The translations under genes were made by a program, and so were the position numbers. Shown here in pieces: positions 49,359-59,900 of a stretch of 64,000 bases of DNA. How positions within the stretch are numbered: position 1 is the first letter of the stretch; every line of letters starts with the position of its first letter. Source of the DNA: CAJXMH01 sp964001305 (GTDB taxonomy: Bacteria; Bacteroidota; Bacteroidia; Flavobacteriales_E; Vicingaceae); assembly GCA_964001305.1 (NCBI GenBank), contig CAXFAI010000039.1:38218-102217 (forward strand). Reading direction: 5' to 3'. A model generated the notes under the pieces. It was not told the origin of the DNA. It saw only the letters and a list, made by a program, of their open reading frames with translations, and made no database searches.

Positions 49359-51269
49359 ATGAGTAAAATAATAGGAATAGATTTGGGTACTACAAATTCA
49401 TGTGTTTCCGTAATGGAGGGAAATGAACCTGTAGTAATTCCAAACAGTGAAGGAAAGAGAACCACTCCTTCTATTGTTGCTTTCATTGAAGGAGGCGAAA
49501 GAAAAATTGGTGATCCTGCAAAACGTCAAGCGATTACCAACCCAGAAAAAACAATTTTTTCGATTAAGCGATTCATGGGAAATAAATTCTCAGAAGTGCA
49601 AAAAGAAGCTGGTCGAGTTCCTTATAAAGTAGTCAAAGGAGATAATGATACCCCACGTGTGCAGATTGATGATAGAATGTACACTCCTCAAGAAATTTCT
49701 GCTATGATTCTTCAAAAAATGAAGAAGACAGCTGAAGATTATTTGGGTACTGAAGTTAGTGAAGCGGTTATTACTGTTCCTGCATATTTTAACGATTCTC
49801 AACGTCAAGCGACGAAGGAAGCAGGAGAAATTGCAGGCCTTACTGTAAAGAGAATTATCAACGAACCAACAGCTGCTTCTTTGGCTTATGGAATGGATAA
49901 GAAATCTGAAGATGTAAACATTGTAGTATTTGACTGCGGTGGTGGAACACATGACGTTTCTATATTAGAATTGGGAGATGGTGTCTTTGAAGTAAAATCT
50001 ACGGATGGAGATACGCACTTAGGTGGTGACGATTTTGATCAAGTGATTATAGATTGGTTGGCACAAGAGTTTATCAATGATGAGGACATCGATTTAAGAA
50101 AAGATCCAATGGCTTTACAACGCTTGAAAGAGGCGGCAGAAAAAGCAAAAATTGAGCTTTCAAGTACCAACGAAACTGAGATTAACTTGCCATATGTTAC
50201 TGCTACAGCTAGTGGACCAAAGCACTTGGTTAGAAAATTAAGTCGTTCAAAATTTGAGCAATTAGCAGATGAGTTGATAAAAAGAACGATTGAACCATGT
50301 CGTTCAGCCTTAAAATCGGCTGGAATGGAAACCTCGGAAATTGATGAAGTCATTTTAGTTGGTGGTTCAACAAGAATTCCAGCTATTCAAGAAGCTGTAA
50401 AAAGCTTTTTTGGAAAGGAACCTTCAAAAGGCGTGAATCCAGATGAGGTGGTTGCGATTGGTGCAGCTATTCAAGGTGGAGTGCTTACAGGAGAGGTGAA
50501 AGATGTATTATTACTTGATGTTACTCCACTTTCTTTAGGAATTGAAACAATGGGTGGTGTTATGACCAAATTGATTGAGTCGAACACGACCATCCCAACC
50601 AAGAAATCAGAGACATTCTCTACAGCAGCAGATAATCAACCAAGTGTTGAAATCCATGTGCTACAAGGTGAGAGACCAATGGCTAAGGATAATAAAACCA
50701 TCGGAAGATTTCATCTAGACGGAATTCCACCTGCGCCAAGAGGTACTCCACAAATTGAAGTAACCTTTGATATTGATTCGAACGGAATCATGAACGTTTC
50801 GGCTAAAGATAAGGCGACGAATAAAGAGCAAAGTATTCGAATTGAAGCTTCTTCAGGCTTAAGCGATGAAGAAATCGAGAAGATGAAAAGAGAGGCTGAA
50901 GAAAATGCTGATTCAGATAAGCAAGCCAAGGAAAAAATCGACAAATTGAATTCTGCCGATAGTTTGATATTCCAAACTGAGAAGCAATTGAAAGAGTTTG
51001 GCGATAAAATTCCAGCTGACAAGAAGCAGCCAATTGAAGATGCGTTAAATGAATTGAAAGAAGCGCACAAAGCGGAAGATTTGGATAAAATTGACCCTGC
51101 GATGGAAAAGCTTAACAGCATTTTCCAAGAAGCAGCTCAGCATATGTACCAGCAAGGGGGCGGAGCTGAAGGTGCTCAAGCAGGAGGCCAAGAACAAGCT
51201 TCAAATGCTAGTGATGAAGAAGTTACTGACGTTGACTTTGAAGAAGTAGAAGAAGACGATAAGAAGTAG
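49359..51269 (+). CDS. dnaK: Chaperone DnaK (Hsp70)
   Basis: A 636-residue Hsp70 that folds and protects proteins in an ATP cycle with DnaJ and GrpE. The nucleotide-binding domain begins IIGIDLGTTNSCVSVMEG and has IINEPTAASLAYG near 170 and VILVGGSTRIPAIQ near 330. The substrate-binding domain follows at about 385-500, and the lid ends with the TDVDFEEVEEDDKK tail, containing the conserved EEVEEDDK. dnaJ and grpE are not adjacent. It ends in a strong terminator; TGTCA palindromes lie upstream. Confidence 0.98.
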   Translation: MSKIIGIDLGTTNSCVSVMEGNEPVVIPNSEGKRTTPSIVAFIEGGERKIGDPAKRQAITNPEKTIFSIKRFMGNKFSEVQKEAGRVPYKVVKGDNDTPRVQIDDRMYTPQEISAMILQKMKKTAEDYLGTEVSEAVITVPAYFNDSQRQATKEAGEIAGLTVKRIINEPTAASLAYGMDKKSEDVNIVVFDCGGGTHDVSILELGDGVFEVKSTDGDTHLGGDDFDQVIIDWLAQEFINDEDIDLRKDPMALQRLKEAAEKAKIELSSTNETEINLPYVTATASGPKHLVRKLSRSKFEQLADELIKRTIEPCRSALKSAGMETSEIDEVILVGGSTRIPAIQEAVKSFFGKEPSKGVNPDEVVAIGAAIQGGVLTGEVKDVLLLDVTPLSLGIETMGGVMTKLIESNTTIPTKKSETFSTAADNQPSVEIHVLQGERPMAKDNKTIGRFHLDGIPPAPRGTPQIEVTFDIDSNGIMNVSAKDKATNKEQSIRIEASSGLSDEEIEKMKREAEENADSDKQAKEKIDKLNSADSLIFQTEKQLKEFGDKIPADKKQPIEDALNELKEAHKAEDLDKIDPAMEKLNSIFQEAAQHMYQQGGGAEGAQAGGQEQASNASDEEVTDVDFEEVEEDDKK

Positions 51270-51293
51270 TTTCAGCGTATCCTATTCAAGTTA

Positions 51294-51326
51294 AGCCTCC
51301 CCAATTCTGTTGGGGAGGCTTTTTTA
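51294..51326 (+). terminator. Intrinsic terminator of dnaK
   Basis: An 11-bp perfect stem (AGCCTCCCCAA at 51294-51304, TTGGGGAGGCT at 51310-51320) with a 5-base loop, followed by TTTTTTA. It lies 24 bases after the dnaK stop. Confidence 0.95.
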
Positions 51327-51386
51327 TGGATACTTATTTTTGAGTAATAATCAATTGGATTATAAAAGCTAATCCTAAATTCTAAT

Positions 51387-51394
51387 TAGATTTG
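51387..51394 (+). promoter_or_regulatory. Promoter -7 box of the surE operon
   Basis: TAGATTTG, an exact TAnnTTTG match ending 5 bases before the surE ATG at 51400. The transcript is expected to be leaderless or to have a leader of a few bases. It drives surE and probably the genes up to comEC. Confidence 0.65.
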
Positions 51395-51399
51395 TTTTT

Positions 51400-52173
51400 A
51401 TGAAGAAAGACCCATTGATTTTAGTAACAAACGACGATGGAATTACCGCTCCGGGGATTCGAAATTTAATAAAAACGGTAAAGAAAGTAACAAGTAATTG
51501 TGTTGTTGTTGCACCAGATAGTCCGCAATCTGGAATGGGGCATGCCATAACCATGAATGCCACCTTGCGATTAGATAAAAGAGAAATAGAAGGTGTAGAA
51601 GCGTATAGTTGCAGCGGTACTCCGGTTGATTGTGTTAAAATTGCTACTTCAAAAGTATTGAAAGTGAAACCTGATTTAATTGTCTCGGGCATAAACCACG
51701 GTTCTAATTCTTCTATCAATGTCATTTATTCTGGTACCATGTCTGCAGCAGTTGAAGGAGCTATTGAGGGAATTCCATCCATAGGGTTTTCATTATGCAA
51801 TAGCAGTATTGACGCCGACTTTGAACCTTCATTAACTTATGTCGAAAAGATTATTCGTCAATCATTAGAAAATCCCATTCCAGAAGGAAGTTGCTTAAAT
51901 GTCAATTTTCCGGCTGTTAGTTCAGATTTACTAAATGGAATAAAAGTGTGTAGACAAGCCAAAGCACTTTGGGAAGAAGAGTTTGATGAACGTAAAGATC
52001 CGTCAGGGAAAAGCTATTTTTGGTTAACTGGTAAGTTTGTTAATAAAGAAGAGAATCATGAAGATACTGACGAATGGGCTTTAAAGCACAATTTTGTGTC
52101 AGTGGTGCCTGTGCATTTTGATGTCACGGCCTATAATGCCATTGAGTCATTAAAACATTTAGAATATGAATAG
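51400..52173 (+). CDS. surE: 5'-nucleotidase SurE
   Basis: A 257-residue metal-dependent nucleotidase that releases phosphate from nucleoside monophosphates, with a stationary-phase survival role in some bacteria. The metal motif TNDDGITAPGI is at residues 10-20, GTPVDCVK near 76, and SGINHGSNSSINVIYSGTMSAA near 91-112. It overlaps the next gene by 8 bases. It begins a plus-strand operon: surE, a small membrane protein, lpxB, a SpoIID-like gene and perhaps comEC. Confidence 0.96.
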   Translation: MKKDPLILVTNDDGITAPGIRNLIKTVKKVTSNCVVVAPDSPQSGMGHAITMNATLRLDKREIEGVEAYSCSGTPVDCVKIATSKVLKVKPDLIVSGINHGSNSSINVIYSGTMSAAVEGAIEGIPSIGFSLCNSSIDADFEPSLTYVEKIIRQSLENPIPEGSCLNVNFPAVSSDLLNGIKVCRQAKALWEEEFDERKDPSGKSYFWLTGKFVNKEENHEDTDEWALKHNFVSVVPVHFDVTAYNAIESLKHLEYE

Positions 52174-52468
52174 AAGAGCAGATAAAATTTGGGTTGGATT
52201 AGTGATGGGAATCTTGATTCCTTTTTTGGTGATGTTTATCTTTTACCTTTCTTCATACGCTTACTTGACTGTTCCAGACTTTTTAAGAAAAATGGTATTT
52301 GCTTCTATCTTTTTTAAAGTTTTAAGCCTATGTGCCATTGTTAATTTGGTGACTTTTTTTATGTTTTATAAAACACAAAATGACAAGGCAGCAAGAGGAG
52401 TAATCTTAGCTACCATGATTTTTGCATTTGCTGTAGTAGTTAATCAAATTTTAACTCCATCACTATAG
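52166..52468 (+). CDS. Small membrane protein of unknown function
   Basis: A 100-residue protein with three predicted membrane helices (about 8-32, 41-66, 76-95) and a basic N-terminus (MNRRADK). I recognise no characterised family. It overlaps surE by 8 bases and is 1 base ahead of lpxB, so it is co-transcribed with an envelope gene. Confidence 0.78.
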   Translation: MNRRADKIWVGLVMGILIPFLVMFIFYLSSYAYLTVPDFLRKMVFASIFFKVLSLCAIVNLVTFFMFYKTQNDKAARGVILATMIFAFAVVVNQILTPSL

Positions 52469-52469
52469 C

Positions 52470-53597
52470 ATGAAGTACTATATCATTGCAGGAGAAGCGT
52501 CTGGTGATTTACATGGATCAAATTTGATTAAGGCGATTCATCAAGAAGACAAAGAGGCAAATATTCGTTGTTGGGGAGGAGATTTGATGGAAAAGGCAGG
52601 CGCGAATCTTGTAAAACATTATCGTGATTTGGCTTTTATGGGCTTCGCTGAGGTTATCATGAATTTGAGGACCATTCTCAAAAATTTGAAGTTTTGCAAA
52701 GAAGATATTGAGACTTTTAAACCTGATGTGGTCATTTTGATTGACTATCCGGGGTTCAACTTGAGAATAGCCGAATTCGTTAAAAGCATTGGAATTAAAG
52801 TTTACTATTACATTTCTCCACAAGTATGGGCTTGGAAGAAAAATCGAGTATATAAAATTAAGCAAACGGTTGATCGCATGTTTGTGATTTTGCCGTTCGA
52901 AAAAGATTTTTATAAGCAGTTTGAGATGGATGTTGATTATGTGGGTCATCCGCTTTTGGATGCGATACAAAAAAGAGATTCAAGTCAAGAGAGACTGCAA
53001 AATTTAAGGAAGGATCTTCAACTTAGTGAGCAAAAGCTGGTGGCAATATTACCTGGCAGCCGAAAACAAGAAATTAGTAAAATGCTGCCCATCATGCTGA
53101 AACAGAGTAAAGAATTCCCTGACTTTCAGTTTGTAATAGCGGTAGCACCATCATTTGAACTTAGTTATTTTGAACCCTTTATTCAAGGATATAAAAATGT
53201 GGCTTTGGTTCAAAATCGAACTTATGATTTATTAGAAATTTCTCACGCAGCTATGGTTACTTCGGGAACTGCTACCTTAGAAACAGCCCTGTTTCAAGTT
53301 CCAGAAGTGGTCTGCTATAAAGGAAACCCAATATCTTATCACATCGCTAGAAGAATAGTAGATATTAAATACATTTCATTAGTAAACTTAATTATGGATC
53401 GAGAGGTAGTTAAGGAACTTATTCAAGGTGATTTGAACCATAAGTTATTAAAAATGGAATTGGGAAAACTCTTGGTTGATGGTGAAGCAAGAAGCAATAT
53501 GCTCAATACTTTTGGAGCGTTAATTGATAAGCTTGGTGGAGGCGGTGCTTCCGAAAAAACAGCCAAACTTATGATTGACGACTTGAAAAGCTCATGA
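52470..53597 (+). CDS. lpxB: Lipid-A-disaccharide synthase
   Basis: A 375-residue peripheral inner-membrane glycosyltransferase (GT-B fold) that joins lipid X with UDP-2,3-diacylglucosamine in lipid A synthesis. The N-terminal IAGEASGDLHGSNL is diagnostic, followed by GFAEVIMNLRTI near 57, DYPGFNLRIA near 91, SPQVWAWKKNR near 115 and LPGSRKQEISKMLPIML near 193. It overlaps the SpoIID-like gene by 4 bases. It confirms that the organism makes lipid A. Confidence 0.96.
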   Translation: MKYYIIAGEASGDLHGSNLIKAIHQEDKEANIRCWGGDLMEKAGANLVKHYRDLAFMGFAEVIMNLRTILKNLKFCKEDIETFKPDVVILIDYPGFNLRIAEFVKSIGIKVYYYISPQVWAWKKNRVYKIKQTVDRMFVILPFEKDFYKQFEMDVDYVGHPLLDAIQKRDSSQERLQNLRKDLQLSEQKLVAILPGSRKQEISKMLPIMLKQSKEFPDFQFVIAVAPSFELSYFEPFIQGYKNVALVQNRTYDLLEISHAAMVTSGTATLETALFQVPEVVCYKGNPISYHIARRIVDIKYISLVNLIMDREVVKELIQGDLNHKLLKMELGKLLVDGEARSNMLNTFGALIDKLGGGGASEKTAKLMIDDLKSS

Positions 53598-54733
53598 AAA
53601 AAATACTTTTACTTTTAAGTATAATAATTAGCCTATCTTCTCAGGCTGAATTTATCAACATTGGTATTTATTACGGCCAAAACGTGGAAAGTTTCGAATT
53701 TTCAATCCATGCAGGGAAGTATGCTCTTTTTTCAGAGAAAGGAAAAGTATCTGATTTAGAAAACACAAGCTCCGTTTTAGTTTCTTATACCACACAAGGA
53801 ATAAAAGTAAGTCAAGCTGGCAAGCTATTGGGAGTCTTTCAACGAGCTAACTTTGTTGGAACTGGTTGGTACAATCATTTTAGAGTTACCCCAAAAAATG
53901 CTTTAAAAGAGCATCGTTATGATGATAATTTGAAAGTATTTATGCAAAGTAGGGGGATGCAATTAGTTAATAACATTGACTTAGATAATTACGTTGCAGG
54001 AGTTGTAGAGGCCGAAGTTGGACAAAAACCACCCAAAGAATACTTTAAATTACAAGCAATTATTTGTAGAACCTATGCACTTTCAAACACGCATAAACAT
54101 GCTTTGGAAGGCTTTAATTTATGCGATCAGGTTCATTGCCAAGCATACCATGGTAAAACTTTTTTTAACCCTATTGTTGAAGCGGCATTGCAAACCAGAG
54201 GTGCAGTCATTGTAGATAGTGATATAGAATTAATTACAGCCGCATTTCATTCAAATTGCGGGGGGCAAACCGTAAACTCTGAAGATGTATGGACAAAGTC
54301 ATTGTATTACCTTAGATCGGTAAAAGATAGTTTTTGTGTGGATTTAAAAAATTCACATTGGGAACATCGAATTCCAAAAATTAAGTGGAATTCGTATGTC
54401 AATTCTAAATTGTCGCAAGAAGCCAAAGATTCTTTAAAGTTGCCACTTACCATAGCAAGTCGGGAAAGAGATTTTGTATTAGCGAACTCCGGTTTAAGTG
54501 TAGAAGATATTCGTCATCAATTTGGTTTGCGCTCAACTTATTTTGAGGTTAGGGATGATGGAGACGCAATTATGCTATGTGGTAAAGGCTATGGACATGG
54601 AGTAGGGCTTTGCCAAATTGGAGCAATGGAAATGGCTAGAAGAGGATACAATTATTCCCAAATACTACACTACTATTATAGAGGAGTTCATATCATAGAC
54701 CTCTCAGCCTTAGATTTTTTCAAAGCTGATTAG
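53594..54733 (+). CDS. SpoIID/LytB-domain protein
   Basis: A 379-residue exported protein with a signal peptide (MKKILLLLSIIISLSSQAE). The SpoIID domain is visible in DLDNYVAGVVEAEVGQKPPKEYFKLQAIICRTYAL near 131-165 and SNCGGQTVNSEDVW near 215-228, with a C-terminal GKGYGHGVGLCQIGAMEMA near 330-348. SpoIID is a lytic transglycosylase in spore formers; in Gram-negative bacteria the family probably acts on peptidoglycan denuded of stem peptides. It is coupled to lpxB by a 4-base overlap. Confidence 0.9.
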   Translation: MKKILLLLSIIISLSSQAEFINIGIYYGQNVESFEFSIHAGKYALFSEKGKVSDLENTSSVLVSYTTQGIKVSQAGKLLGVFQRANFVGTGWYNHFRVTPKNALKEHRYDDNLKVFMQSRGMQLVNNIDLDNYVAGVVEAEVGQKPPKEYFKLQAIICRTYALSNTHKHALEGFNLCDQVHCQAYHGKTFFNPIVEAALQTRGAVIVDSDIELITAAFHSNCGGQTVNSEDVWTKSLYYLRSVKDSFCVDLKNSHWEHRIPKIKWNSYVNSKLSQEAKDSLKLPLTIASRERDFVLANSGLSVEDIRHQFGLRSTYFEVRDDGDAIMLCGKGYGHGVGLCQIGAMEMARRGYNYSQILHYYYRGVHIIDLSALDFFKAD

Positions 54734-54766
54734 AAATCAGTATATTAGCTTCAACGACTTTCTCAA

Positions 54767-56821
54767 ATGTTTAGTTGGAGCAACATACCCTTAGTTCGAT
54801 TAGTGGTGCCTTTCATTCTAGGTATCTTAATCTCATTTTACTTTATTGATGCTATTCCTATAAATATCACTTTCATTATAGGAATGTTTGTCGGTATCTT
54901 AATTATATTATTTGCAATTGGCAAGTTCAAGTATAAATATAGATGGCTTAGCGGAGCAATAAGTACCCTTCTTTTTATCTTGTTAGGAATTTTATTTCAA
55001 AACCTATTTACTTTTTCAAGTCGCATAAATCGGTTACCAACAGGAGAGAAATATACTTGGATTGGTAAGGTAATTGAAACCACAGAAAAAAAAGATAAAG
55101 CCCAACAAGCTATTGTAAACTTATATCAATTTTCAAAGCAAGATAGTTCATTTCAAAAGAAGGCTAAGCTTTTGATTTACTCCAAAGCAGACTCACAATT
55201 AATGGTAGGGGATATAGTTTTGGGAGAATCATTTATAAACTCAATTTCAAAACCTTTAAATCCTTATCAATTCGACTATGCCGCCTTTTTAAATAACAGG
55301 GGTATTCAATATCAAACGTTTATTCATAATTTTTCAATTATTGAAGCTAATCATGGCTTACTCAGGCTTGCCAAGACCTGCAGGCAAAATTTGATTCAGT
55401 GCTTTCAAAATGCAAGTATTCAAGGAGATGAACTTTCGGTATTAATCGCCATCACCTTAGGAGACAAAAGTCAATTAGATCAAGAAATTAAGAACGCCTA
55501 TGCAGGGGCAGGAGCCATGCATATTTTGGCCGTATCAGGATTGCATGTCGGAATTGTTTTTTTAATCTTTAATCAGCTTTTATCTTTCCTAAAAGGAAGG
55601 TGGTTTGGCTATCTAAAAGCAGTTCTTCTATTAGCAATCATTTGGAGCTTTGCCCTTTTAAGTGGTTTGTCGCCTTCTGTACAACGAGCGGGAGTGATGT
55701 TTTCATTTATAATCATAGGAGGAGCTTTAAAGCGAAAACCAAGTATTTTAAATTCAATTTCAGCCGCAGCATTCATTTTGTTGATTTTCAACCCAATGCT
55801 TTTGTTTGAAGTTGGCTTCCAACTATCATTTGCAGCCGTAATTGGCATTGTCAGTTTACATCCAATAATATACAATTGGTGGCGACCAGATTCAATTCTA
55901 ATAGACAAAATTTGGAGTTTGATAGTGGTGTCTTTTTGTGCCCAATTAGCTACCCTTCCATTCACTTTTTATTATTTCCATCAATTTCCTAATTGGTTTT
56001 TGCTCACTAATTTGTTTGTTATTCCATTGGCATTTGCCATAGTTAGCGGGGCCATAATAGTAGCTACTTTAAGTTTTGTATTTGAAAGTGATCTTTTCTT
56101 AGGTTATGTTCTGAATAAGGTTTTATGGCTTTTAAATCATGGTATTTTATTGATGCAAGAGTTACCCTATTTTGTTACTTCAAATATTTGGATTAACGAA
56201 TTTCAAGCTTTCCTTTTAGCATTAAGTATCGTCTTGATTATAATTTACTTGCATCATTATAAATCTAACTTTTTTATTATTTCAATAGCAGCACTTTGTC
56301 TCATTTTTGGAATTTCATTTGTTCAAAAATTTAGCAACCACAAGAAGAAAGTTACCGCACTTTATGCGCTTAGAAATCAACAGGTGTTTTTATATAAGCA
56401 AGGTGGGAATGCATTAATATTAAGTTTATCAGGAGCTATTAGTAAGTACGACTCTTTAACAATCTTAGACCATTTAAATGCAATAGATGTTGAAGAAATG
56501 TATTTTGAAAAGTTAAACGACACTCATTCAATCGTTCAAGAAATTGGAGAAAATCAAATCATCCAATTAGGAGATAAATTAATACTTATAGGTAATTCTA
56601 ACCTTCATAACCTGAGTCAAGACTTCCTGAATAAAATGGATTATATTCTTTTAAACTATCAACTTCCAAGTGAAAAAATAAAACAAATTATAAATACCAA
56701 TACCTCTAAAATTATACTTGGTTCGGCTTATCCCAATTGGTATAAATTAAGTGACGAATGGTCTGAAAATGAGAAAAATAAACCGTATTTACTTTCTTCT
56801 GAAGGTTATTTAGAGTTATAG
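54767..56821 (+). CDS. comEC: ComEC/Rec2-family DNA-uptake membrane protein
   Basis: A 684-residue inner-membrane protein. An N-terminal DUF4131-like part with three membrane helices and a small soluble domain (about 1-210) is followed by the competence domain (about 215-495), with AYAGAGAMHILAVSGLHVGIVFLI and LSGLSPSVQRAGVMFS. Beyond residue about 515 there is a short soluble domain that looks like the Bacteroidota counterpart of the beta-lactamase-fold region but has no HxHxDH metal motif. It is the expected channel for single-stranded DNA uptake; other competence genes are not in the window. It starts 33 bases after the SpoIID-like gene. Confidence 0.9.
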   Translation: MFSWSNIPLVRLVVPFILGILISFYFIDAIPINITFIIGMFVGILIILFAIGKFKYKYRWLSGAISTLLFILLGILFQNLFTFSSRINRLPTGEKYTWIGKVIETTEKKDKAQQAIVNLYQFSKQDSSFQKKAKLLIYSKADSQLMVGDIVLGESFINSISKPLNPYQFDYAAFLNNRGIQYQTFIHNFSIIEANHGLLRLAKTCRQNLIQCFQNASIQGDELSVLIAITLGDKSQLDQEIKNAYAGAGAMHILAVSGLHVGIVFLIFNQLLSFLKGRWFGYLKAVLLLAIIWSFALLSGLSPSVQRAGVMFSFIIIGGALKRKPSILNSISAAAFILLIFNPMLLFEVGFQLSFAAVIGIVSLHPIIYNWWRPDSILIDKIWSLIVVSFCAQLATLPFTFYYFHQFPNWFLLTNLFVIPLAFAIVSGAIIVATLSFVFESDLFLGYVLNKVLWLLNHGILLMQELPYFVTSNIWINEFQAFLLALSIVLIIIYLHHYKSNFFIISIAALCLIFGISFVQKFSNHKKKVTALYALRNQQVFLYKQGGNALILSLSGAISKYDSLTILDHLNAIDVEEMYFEKLNDTHSIVQEIGENQIIQLGDKLILIGNSNLHNLSQDFLNKMDYILLNYQLPSEKIKQIINTNTSKIILGSAYPNWYKLSDEWSENEKNKPYLLSSEGYLEL

Positions 56822-56901
56822 TTCCTGCAATCTATCAATCAAACTATTACGTTATATAATGGTTAATTTAGTGCAACCTTTTTTTAACTGTAGTTTATTT
56901 T

Positions 56902-59900
56902 ATGAAATTTTTAAGTCTAACTGCCTGTTTGGTTATGTTTCTGGGAATGTCTGCCCAGTTTTCTCCTAATCAAATTATTGAAATTGTTGAAGCTGAAGAA
57001 GCCTATCAAAATCCGGAGTTTATGCTTTTCTCAGAAGATGATGCTCCAACTCAAGATGATTTGTCAATTATTTGGTCTACTTATTTAAAAGCTAGCTCAG
57101 ACTTTGGTTTTATTTTAAACAAAACAGAAGTGGACGAGTTGGGTTACACTCATTTAGCATATAAGCAATCATTTAATGGAATTCCTTTAGCATTTTCCGA
57201 TTTTAAAGTACATCTTAAAAATGGAAAAATTATTTCCATAAATGGTAAATGGATTAATAAAGAGCCTGCCACTCAAAATAAAAGTTTAAGTGAGAATGAC
57301 GCTTTAGAAAAGGCATTGGCCCACATAGGAGCGAAAGTTTATAAGTGGCAAGTAGAATTAGAAGAAAAGCACATTAAAACCTTAGAAGGAGACCTTAATG
57401 CGACTTATTTTCCAAAAGGAGAGCTCGTTTATGTTTCACCAAAAGCGAAGCTCAACCCGAATGAAATGGAGTTGGCCTATCAATTTAATATTTATGCTCA
57501 TGAGCCACACGAACGCGTAGAAATATATGTAAGTGCGAATAATGGAAACATACTTTTCAAGAATGATTTAATTCATACCGGAAATGCATCTGGAACGGCA
57601 AGAACGGCCTATAGTGGAAATCAAAGTGTAACTACTGATAGTACAGGTTTAAATCAATTTAGATTAAGACAAACAGCTAGTGGGGGTGGTGTTCAAACTT
57701 TTGATTTAAATAACGCCACAACCTATGGTGGTGCTGTAGATTTTACAGATACAGACAACTTCTGGAATAATGTAAATAACCAGCAAGACCAATATGCAAC
57801 TGATGCACATTGGGGTGCGGAAAGAACATATGATTACTTTTTTAACAAGCACAATAGAAACAGTATAAACAATGCAGGTTTTACTTTGGTGAGTTATGTT
57901 CATTATGATAATAATTATGCGAATGCATTTTGGAATGGCCAATACATGACCTATGGAGATGGAAGTGGTGCAATTTCACCATTAACCGCATTGGATATTG
58001 CAGGTCATGAAATTACACATGGCTTAACTACGTTTTCAGCAAACTTGGTTTATCAAAGTGAATCAGGAGCCTTAAATGAATCTTTTAGTGACATTTTTGG
58101 AGCTGCTATAGAATTTTACGCAAGACCAAACAATGCCAATTGGACCATTGGTGAAGATATTGGTAGAACAATTCGGTCTATGTCAAATCCTGCTGCATTT
58201 GGTGACCCGGATACAAGAAATGGAAATAATTGGTTAAATGTGGTTGGATGTACACCTTCAAACCAAAATGATAACTGCGGAGTTCATATTAATAGTGGAG
58301 TTCAGAATTTCTGGTTTTACTTGCTAGTTAACGGTGGAAGTGGAGTGAATGATCTTGGAAATGCATATAGTGTTAGTGGAATTGGAATCGACAAAGCCGC
58401 TGCTATTGCATTTAGAAACCTTACCGTTTATTTAGGAAGAACATCAGATTATGATGATGCAAGACTTTATGCAATTCGTTCTGCCATAGATTTATATGGA
58501 GCTTGTTCTCCTGAAGTTGCTGCTGTGACCAATGCTTGGTATGCCGTTGGGGTAGGAGCTCCTTATGTAGCAGGTGTAAATAGTGAATTCTTTTCGGCTG
58601 ATACGACAGCATGTGCACCACCCTTTCAAGTTGCTTTTCAGAATAATAGTTCCAATGGAGTTACTTATACTTGGGATTTTGGTGACGGTTCTACTTCTAC
58701 ACAAGCAAACCCAGTAAAAACGTATACAGCTTATGGCCAATTTGACGTAGAGCTCATTGTTGATGGGGGAAATTGTGGAGCAGATACCCTTAAGAAACAA
58801 TCTTATATCAAAGTGGATTCTAGTTATCAGTGTGTTGTTCTACTAAATTCAGGCATCAATCCAACACAAACAACATGTACTGGAAAATTATTTGATTCAG
58901 GAGGAAGCACTTCCAATTATGGGGACAATGAAAATGGTTTTATAACCATTGCACCACCAGGAGCTAATAGCGTAACTTTAAATTTTATTTCATTTGATGT
59001 AGAAGCAGGTTCTGCTAGTGGACTTTGTGATTATGACTTTTTAGAAATTTTTGATGGTGCAAGTATTTCATCACCTTCTTTAGGGAAGTTTTGTAACACA
59101 TCAGCGCAACCAACTACCGTAAGCTCTACAACAGGTGTAATAACAATCCGTTTTTCTTCCGACCAATTTTTAACAGAAGGTGGATTTGAAATTGATTGGT
59201 CATGTAATTATCCTTCATCTCCACCCAATACAGATTTTAGAGCTGATGTTACAAGCACATGCACAGGAGTTGTTGAATTTACCGATGAGTCAACGCAGCT
59301 GCCAACTGCTTGGACTTGGGATTTTGGTGATGGAACAACATCTACAATGCAAAATCCAATACATCAATACCAGCAAAATGGAAGTTTTACTATAAAGTTG
59401 GTGACTTCAAATAATTTTGGTGCAGATTCCATAAGTAAATCAAATTTGGTAACAGTTAGTAGACCACCAGAACCGCAAACAAATGGTGATACAGTTTGTA
59501 TCGGACAATCTACAACTGTTTCTGCCCAAGGTAGTGGCATTTTAAATTGGTATGACCAAGCTCAAGGAGGGAATCTGTTGTATTCAGGAAATAACTTTTC
59601 AACCCCTAACCTTGTCACGAGTAAATCTTACTTTGTGGAAGATTATTTAGCTGCACCATCTCAATCTGTTGGGCCTGCAAATAATAATTTTGGTGGTGGA
59701 GGCTTCGGAAGTTTTGACCGCCATTTGGTATTTGATGTTTTTCAACCTTTAATTTTAGAGTCGGTAACCGCATATGCAAATTCAAGCGGAAACAGACTTA
59801 TTGAGTTGAGAGATAATAATGGTGTCGTTTTGCAAAGTACATCTGTTTTTTTAAGTAATGGGATGAATGTAATCAATCTCAATTTTAATTTGAATGTTGG

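Noticed and set aside
49262..49486. Minus-strand frame of 74 codons over the dnaK start
   Set aside because: It runs antisense to the 5' coding region of dnaK and has no promoter or family; a shadow of the real gene.
50711..51121. Serine-rich minus-strand frame over the dnaK 3' half
   Set aside because: A shadow of the dnaK reading frame; composition follows the complementary codons of Glu/Lys-rich sequence.
58421..58800. Minus-strand frames within the first M4 protease
   Set aside because: These lie inside a well-supported catalytic and PKD coding region and have no independent evidence.
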